From assembly GCA_029006155.1 (NCBI GenBank), contig JAQXGF010000048.1, positions 1 to 36,549 on the forward strand: a stretch of 36,549 nucleotides of DNA, read 5' to 3'. The position numbers and the translations under genes are program-made. Positions 32,021 through 36,549 of this stretch are shown piece by piece. How positions within the stretch are numbered: position 1 is the first letter of the stretch; every line of letters begins with the position of its first letter. Below the pieces are notes generated by a model. The model searched no databases. It was not told the origin of the DNA and worked only from the letters and a program-made list of their open reading frames with translations. Origin of the DNA: Lachnospiraceae bacterium (GTDB lineage Bacteria > Bacillota > Clostridia > Lachnospirales > Lachnospiraceae).

Positions 32021-33001
32021 ATGAAAGCAAGTATTCTGTCCGCTCTGTATGAGGCTGACGGCTATGTGTCCGGGCAGGAGCTCTGCGATAAGCTCTCCGT
32101 ATCCCGGACCGCAGTCTGGAAAGTCATGAATCAGTTAAAAGAAGAAGGTTATGTGATAGAATCCGTGCCTCGAAAGGGGTATCGGATTCTTGAGCGTCCG
32201 GACTGTATTACGGCGGAGGAGGTACAAAGCCGCCTGCAGGGCAGACTCGCAGAGTGGAATATCGTATATTATGACCGCATTGACTCTTCAAATAATGAGG
32301 CAAAGCGGATGGCAGAGGCTGGGGAGCAGCGCACGACGCTCGTGCTCGCCGGAGAACAGACCGGAGGAAAAGGCCGGCGGGGGCGTGTATGGGTGACGCC
32401 GAAAGATACGGCGATCGCGATGAGCCTGCTGCTGCGTCCATCGATCCGGCCGGAGCATGCGTCCTCTGTGACGCTCGTGATGGGACTGGCGATTGCGAAC
32501 GCCTGCCGGGAATTTTGCAATGTGGATGCGAAGATCAAATGGCCAAACGACATTGTGGTCGATGGAAAAAAGATCTGCGGGATCCTGACGGAGATGAGCA
32601 GCGAAGTCGACTACATCAATTATCTGGTGATCGGAGCCGGGATCAATGTGAACATGGAGTCGTTTCCGGAGGAACTGCAGCAGACAGCATCTTCCCTGCG
32701 GCTTCTGACCGGGGTGAAGGTGGACCGCGCAGGTCTGATCGCAGAGAGCATGGAACAATTTGCCCGGTGTTATGCATTATTTGAAAAGACGCAGGATGTC
32801 TCTTTGCTGCGGGAAGAGTACAATGCGCTGCTCGTCGGCATCAATGACCGGGTGCGGGTACTGGAGCCGGGCAACGAGTATACCGGTATTTCGCACGGGA
32901 TCGATGACAAAGGAGATCTGCTCGTAGAGCGCGAGGACGGGACGGTCCAGCCGGTCTATGCAGGTGAGGTGTCGGTGCGTGGGATTTACGGATACGTGTA
33001 A
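32021..33001 (+). CDS. birA: Biotin ligase / biotin operon repressor
   Basis: 326-residue bifunctional BirA. The N-terminal winged helix (KASILSALYEADGYVSGQELCDKLSVSRTAVWKVMNQLKEEGYVI, about residues 2-46) would bind DNA. The central ligase domain has GGKGRRGRVWVTPKD (biotinyl-AMP loop), MSLLLRPS, KWPNDIVVDGKKICGILTEM with the catalytic Lys, and the C-terminal SH3-like domain (NDRVRVLEPGNEYTGISHGID...). It attaches biotin to carboxylase carriers and, when loaded with biotinyl-AMP, represses biotin genes. The usual BirA operator (TTGTAAACC-type) is not seen upstream, but a different palindrome is. Confidence 0.95.
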   Translation: MKASILSALYEADGYVSGQELCDKLSVSRTAVWKVMNQLKEEGYVIESVPRKGYRILERPDCITAEEVQSRLQGRLAEWNIVYYDRIDSSNNEAKRMAEAGEQRTTLVLAGEQTGGKGRRGRVWVTPKDTAIAMSLLLRPSIRPEHASSVTLVMGLAIANACREFCNVDAKIKWPNDIVVDGKKICGILTEMSSEVDYINYLVIGAGINVNMESFPEELQQTASSLRLLTGVKVDRAGLIAESMEQFARCYALFEKTQDVSLLREEYNALLVGINDRVRVLEPGNEYTGISHGIDDKGDLLVEREDGTVQPVYAGEVSVRGIYGYV

Positions 33002-33020
33002 AAGATAGAAAGAGGTAACT

Positions 33021-33356
33021 ATGGAACAAAAAGAAGAAAACGTTGTGCTCTGCGGAGCCAATTCTTATGATGAAAAGTATTATCTGAACCCGAAGTTCAG
33101 CAATCTCCCGAAGCAGATTCAGGATGAGCTGAAGGTGATGTGTGTTCTGTACACGAACGACGTGGGCGGCATTTTGCTGCTGGAGTTTGACAAAGATGGC
33201 TATCTGCATTTTCGCACCGAGGCCACGGAGAATGATACGACCTACGACGAGATCGGCGCGGTGCTGAAGATCAAGGAGCTGCAGCGAAGCGAGGAAGAGC
33301 TGCTCCGTTCGCTGGAAATGTATTACCGTGTGCTGCTGGCAAACGGGCTTGGATGA
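33021..33356 (+). CDS. Short conserved protein (probably DUF6145)
   Basis: 111 residues, no signal peptide or membrane span. It reads NVVLCGANSYDEKYYLNPKFSNLPKQIQDELKVMCVLYTNDVGGILLLEFDKDGYL, then acidic segments and a helical C-terminus (AVLKIKELQRSEEELLRSLEMYYRVLL). I recall such a protein next to dihydrouridine synthase genes in Lachnospiraceae, named DUF6145, but am only fairly sure of the name. It lies between birA and dus with short gaps, so it is likely co-transcribed. Function unknown. Confidence 0.78.
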   Translation: MEQKEENVVLCGANSYDEKYYLNPKFSNLPKQIQDELKVMCVLYTNDVGGILLLEFDKDGYLHFRTEATENDTTYDEIGAVLKIKELQRSEEELLRSLEMYYRVLLANGLG

Positions 33357-33366
33357 GGATGAATGC

Positions 33367-34320
33367 ATGAAGATCGGAAACGTAGAACTGGCAAATAACG
33401 TCATACTGGCGCCGATGGCAGGGGTGAGCGACCTGCCATTTCGTTTGCTCTGCAAGGAGCAGGGAGCCGGGATGGTCTGCACGGAGATGGTGAGTGCGAA
33501 AGCCATTTCCTTCCATAATAAGAATACCGTGGCACTTCTGGAGACATCACCGGCGGAGCATCCGGTATCGCTGCAGCTCTTTGGGGCAGATCCGGATATT
33601 ATCAGCGAGATGGCCGCATATATTGAGGAGAGAGACTTTGATGTGCTCGACCTCAACATGGGCTGTCCGGTGCCGAAAGTGGCCGGGAACGGCGAGGGCT
33701 CCGCACTGATGCGCAATCCGAAGCTGGTGGAGCAGATCGTCAGCAAGACCGCACGGGCGATCAAAAAGCCGGTGACGGTCAAGATCCGGAAAGGCTTCAC
33801 CGCGGATGAGGTCAATGCAGTCGAGATCGCGCGGATCGCCGAGGCATCCGGCGCGGCGGCGGTCGCGGTGCATGGGCGCACGCGGGAACAGTACTATACC
33901 GGGACGGCAGACTGGGACATCATCCGTCAGGTCAAAGAGGCGGTCTCGATCCCGGTCATCGGAAACGGGGATGTGGACTCTGCCGCAAAGGCAAAGCAGC
34001 TTCTGGCTGAGACCGGCTGTGACGGCGTGATGGTCGGCCGCGGAGCCCGCGGCAACCCATGGATCTTCCGGGAGATCCGGGACTATCTGGCGACGGGGCA
34101 GATCCCGCCGCGCCCATCGAAGGAAGAAGTGCGCGATATGATGCTGCGGCACACACGCATGGAAATCGAATACAAAGGGGAATATACCGGTATCCGCGAA
34201 ATGCGCAAACACATTTCCTGGTACACGGCAGGCTACCCGAATTCCGCGAAGCTGCGGGGCTGTATCAATGAGGTGGAGAGCTATCAGAAGCTCGAAGAAA
34301 TGCTGATGGAGCGCTTCTAA
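33367..34320 (+). CDS. dusB: tRNA dihydrouridine synthase, DusB type
   Basis: 317-residue FMN enzyme that reduces uridines in the tRNA D-loop. TIM-barrel marks: ILAPMAGVSDLPFRLLCKEQGAG, VSLQLFGADPDI, DLNMGCPVPKVAGNGEGSALM with the catalytic Cys, KKPVTVKIRKGF, AVHGRTREQYYTG, IPVIGNGDV, VGRGARGNPW. The C-terminal helical part ends KHISWYTAGYPNSAKLRGCIN. Start ATG 33367 has GAGGATG upstream and matches family N-termini. It lies 10 bases after the DUF6145-like gene. The greA promoter follows its stop by seven bases. Confidence 0.94.
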   Translation: MKIGNVELANNVILAPMAGVSDLPFRLLCKEQGAGMVCTEMVSAKAISFHNKNTVALLETSPAEHPVSLQLFGADPDIISEMAAYIEERDFDVLDLNMGCPVPKVAGNGEGSALMRNPKLVEQIVSKTARAIKKPVTVKIRKGFTADEVNAVEIARIAEASGAAAVAVHGRTREQYYTGTADWDIIRQVKEAVSIPVIGNGDVDSAAKAKQLLAETGCDGVMVGRGARGNPWIFREIRDYLATGQIPPRPSKEEVRDMMLRHTRMEIEYKGEYTGIREMRKHISWYTAGYPNSAKLRGCINEVESYQKLEEMLMERF

Positions 34321-34326
34321 TATTCC

Positions 34327-34355
34327 TTGACAAAAAGGTGCGAATCAGCTATTAT
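34327..34355 (+). promoter_or_regulatory. greA promoter
   Basis: TTGACA (34327-34332), 17-base spacer, TATTAT (34350-34355). Transcription should start close to 34362, right at a strong hairpin. Confidence 0.8.
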
Positions 34356-34363
34356 AGTACGAT

Positions 34364-34401
34364 GATTGCAGTGCGGTTTCGCATTGCAATCTGTTTTGCT
34401 T
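34364..34401 (+). promoter_or_regulatory. 5' leader hairpin of greA, possible attenuator
   Basis: A 12-bp stem (34364-34375 with 34380-34391, one G-U) with a four-base GTTT loop is followed by TGTTTTGCTT. It occupies the first 30 or so bases of the transcript. It could be a premature terminator, a 5' stabilising hairpin, or a GreA-responsive pause site. Confidence 0.5.
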
Positions 34402-34442
34402 ACAAGAAGAGCAATGGAATAGCAGGAAGGGTGTAGATAAAA

Positions 34443-34925
34443 ATGGAAGCAAAAAAAAGCTTATTGACTTATGCAGGATTAAAAAAGCTCGAGGACGAGC
34501 TGCATGATTTAAAGGTAAACAGAAGAAAAGAAGTCGCAGGAAAGATCAAAGAGGCGCGTGAGCAGGGCGACCTTTCCGAGAACGCAGAGTACGATGCAGC
34601 GAAGGATGAGCAGCGCGACATCGAGACCCGTATCGAGGAGATCGAGAAGATCCTCAAGAACGTCGAAGTCGTCGTAGAGGATGAGGTAGACGTAGATAAG
34701 ATCAACGTCGGCTGTACCGTAAAGGTATACGACGTAGAGTACGATGAGGAGATGGAATTCAAGATCGTCGGCTCCTCTGAGGCAAACAGCCTTCAGGGCA
34801 AGATTTCCAACGAGTCTCCGGTCGGCAAGGCACTGATCGGACGCAGCGTCGGAGATACCGTACAGGTAGAGACACAGGCAGGCGAGATCGCATACAAGGT
34901 ACTTGGCATCGAGAGAAGTATCTGA
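34443..34925 (+). CDS. greA: Transcription elongation factor GreA
   Basis: 160 residues. The N-terminal coiled coil (about 10-75; [50 protein letters not shown]) inserts into the RNA polymerase secondary channel and carries the acidic tip that stimulates cleavage of backtracked RNA. The C-terminal FKBP-like domain ([27 protein letters not shown]... [16 protein letters not shown]) binds polymerase. Length and motifs are normal. It is the first gene of a transcript with lysS, 22 bases downstream. Confidence 0.97.
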   Translation: MEAKKSLLTYAGLKKLEDELHDLKVNRRKEVAGKIKEAREQGDLSENAEYDAAKDEQRDIETRIEEIEKILKNVEVVVEDEVDVDKINVGCTVKVYDVEYDEEMEFKIVGSSEANSLQGKISNESPVGKALIGRSVGDTVQVETQAGEIAYKVLGIERSI

Positions 34926-34947
34926 TAGAGGAAAAGGAGTGGGAAAA

Positions 34948-36549
34948 TTGGCAGAACAGAAGAAGGAACAGGCAGTAGACACCAAGCAGCTTTTGAAGGT
35001 ACGCCGCGAGAAGCTTGCTGAGCTTCAGGCAAACGGACAGAATCCGTTTGAGATCACCAAATATGACGTAACCAGCCACAGCGCTGAGATCAAGGACAAT
35101 TTTGAAAAACTGGAATCCCAGACCGTGCGGATTGCAGGGCGTATGATGTCAAAACGTGTCATGGGAAAGGCCTCCTTCTGCAACGTGCAGGATCTTCAGG
35201 GTGGCATCCAGTGCTACGTTGCACGTGATAGCGTAGGCGAAGAGGAATACAAGGCATTTAAGAAGCTGGATATCGGCGATATCATCGGTATCGAAGGCGT
35301 CGTATTCAAGACGAAGACCGGTGAGATTTCCATCCACGCGGAGAAGCTTGTACTGCTCTCCAAGAGCCTGCAGATTCTGCCGGAGAAGTACCACGGACTG
35401 ACGAATACGGATACGAGATACCGTCAGCGCTATGTGGATCTGATCATGAATCCGGAAGTAAAGGACACCTTTGTAAAGCGTTCCCGGATCATCAGCACGA
35501 TCCGCAGATATCTGGACGGACAGGGCTTTATGGAAGTCGAGACACCGATGCTCGTTGCAAATGCAGGCGGAGCGGCAGCGCGTCCGTTCGAGACCCATTT
35601 CAATGCACTGAACGAGGATCTGAAGCTCCGTATTTCTCTGGAGCTGTATCTCAAGCGACTGATCGTCGGCGGCCTTGAGCGCGTCTATGAAATCGGCCGT
35701 GTATTCCGTAATGAGGGGCTCGATACCCGTCACAATCCGGAGTTCACACTGATGGAGCTGTATCAGGCATACACCGACTACCACGGCATGATGGATCTGA
35801 CCGAGAATCTGTACCGCTTTGTCGCACAGGAAGTGCTCGGCACGACCCACATCGTATACAAGGGCATCGAGATGGATCTCGGCAAACCGTTTGAGCGCTT
35901 GACTATGGTAGACGCAGTAAAGAAATATGCAAATGTAGACTGGAACGAAGTCGAGACTCTCGAGCAGGCAAGAGCGATTGCGAAGGAACACAACATCGCA
36001 TATGAAGAGAGACATAAGAAGGGCGATATCCTGAACCTGTTCTTCGAGGAATATGTAGAGGAGCATCTGCTTCAGCCGACCTTCATCATGGATCATCCGA
36101 TCGAGATCTCCCCGCTCACGAAGAAGAAGCCGGAGAATCCGGAATATGTAGAGCGTTTCGAGTTCTTCATGAACGGTTGGGAGATGGCAAATGCGTACTC
36201 CGAGCTGAACGACCCGATCGACCAGAGAGAGCGTTTCAAAGAACAGGATGCGCTGGCAGACGCTGGTGACGAGGAAGCAAACCACACCGATGAAGACTTC
36301 CTGAACGCACTGGAGATCGGTATGCCGCCGACAGGTGGTATCGGATTCGGTATCGACCGTATGTGCATGTTGCTGACAGGCGCAGAAGCGATCCGCGATG
36401 TGCTGCTCTTCCCGACGATGAAATCGGTCGGCGCAGCGGCTGCAAAGAAGGCAGAGGCAAAGGCAGAGTCCACTGACGCAGCAGAGGAGACAGAAGAAGC
36501 ACCGGCAGGCGACAACAACGGATTCTTCACCCCGAACGACCAGATCGAC
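34948..36549 (+). CDS. lysS: Lysine--tRNA ligase, class II (3' end cut by window)
   Basis: Charges tRNA-Lys. The open frame reads 534 residues to the window edge without a stop. Start TTG 34948 is chosen: AAAAGGAG (34932-34939) is eight bases away, and the protein then begins [23 protein letters not shown]; a GTG at 34939 overlaps the box. The OB-fold anticodon domain ([26 protein letters not shown]) is followed by class II motif 1, motif 2 ([15 protein letters not shown]) and motif 3 ([26 protein letters not shown]). After about residue 494 an Ala/Glu/Lys-rich tail begins and runs off the window, longer than typical LysS. Co-transcribed with greA. Confidence 0.97.
   Translation, partial: MAEQKKEQAVDTKQLLKVRREKLAELQANGQNPFEITKYDVTSHSAEIKDNFEKLESQTVRIAGRMMSKRVMGKASFCNVQDLQGGIQCYVARDSVGEEEYKAFKKLDIGDIIGIEGVVFKTKTGEISIHAEKLVLLSKSLQILPEKYHGLTNTDTRYRQRYVDLIMNPEVKDTFVKRSRIISTIRRYLDGQGFMEVETPMLVANAGGAAARPFETHFNALNEDLKLRISLELYLKRLIVGGLERVYEIGRVFRNEGLDTRHNPEFTLMELYQAYTDYHGMMDLTENLYRFVAQEVLGTTHIVYKGIEMDLGKPFERLTMVDAVKKYANVDWNEVETLEQARAIAKEHNIAYEERHKKGDILNLFFEEYVEEHLLQPTFIMDHPIEISPLTKKKPENPEYVERFEFFMNGWEMANAYSELNDPIDQRERFKEQDALADAGDEEANHTDEDFLNALEIGMPPTGGIGFGIDRMCMLLTGAEAIRDVLLFPTMKSVGAAAAKKAEAKAESTDAAEETEEAPAGDNNGFFTPNDQID

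Overview
The window reads as the chromosome of a Lachnospiraceae-like member of the Clostridia. The grounds are the protein sequences themselves (long-form HPF, permuted GH3 enzyme, surface transglutaminase with Cys-pair and BIG2 repeats, aldo/keto reductase with C-terminal iron-sulfur motifs), AGGAGG-type ribosome binding sites, sigma-A type promoters and a hpf-secA-prfB block. I see no phage, insertion sequence, integrase, CRISPR array or plasmid functions. This is mainly a housekeeping region. No wholly new multigene system stands out; the least explained signals are small cis elements between genes and a few unusual gene forms.

Layout. 1-2705: formate--THF ligase (5' end cut by the window) and a formate/nitrite channel. 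2780-3247 (minus): small membrane-anchored FMN_bind-like protein, divergent from a secreted transglutaminase-like surface protein (3436-5694), followed by a lipoprotein and a eukaryotic-type HisA (6262-7038). 7220-11623: hpf, secA and prfB, the last with a programmed +1 frameshift. 11815-14793: ACT-domain regulator-like protein, homoserine dehydrogenase and an ApgM-family protein that may be the missing homoserine kinase. 14937-16171 (minus): two membrane proteins. 16404-18548: tex. 18709-19362 (minus): TetR regulator. 19363-19729 is the only gene-free stretch above 300 bases; it holds the tetR leader and promoter, a 17-bp palindrome that looks like a TetR operator, a candidate yitT promoter and a long imperfect hairpin just before yitT. 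19730-28030: YitT, DUF523, nitroreductase, permuted GH3 glycosidase, MATE exporter, FMN alpha-hydroxy-acid oxidase with an extra Cys cluster, and an aldo/keto reductase with iron-sulfur motifs. 28259-28976: six tRNA genes (Pro, Gly, Arg, His, Gln, Leu), with a 22-base hairpin repeat on each side. 29226-34320: NfeD, SPFH protein, argF, small membrane protein, birA, a short conserved protein and a DusB-type dihydrouridine synthase. 34443-end: greA and lysS (3' end cut).

How the genes fit. Formate uptake or release joins one-carbon activation at the left end. Secretion, ribosome hibernation and termination genes form a classic Firmicutes cluster. The hom/apgM/ACT group points to aspartate-family amino acid synthesis. 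The 20.7-28.0 kb run on the plus strand has short gaps and no clear internal terminator, so it may be a loose transcription unit of redox and sugar functions. Gene calls rest on reading protein sequence by eye; promoters, hairpins and operators are pattern matches without experimental support.
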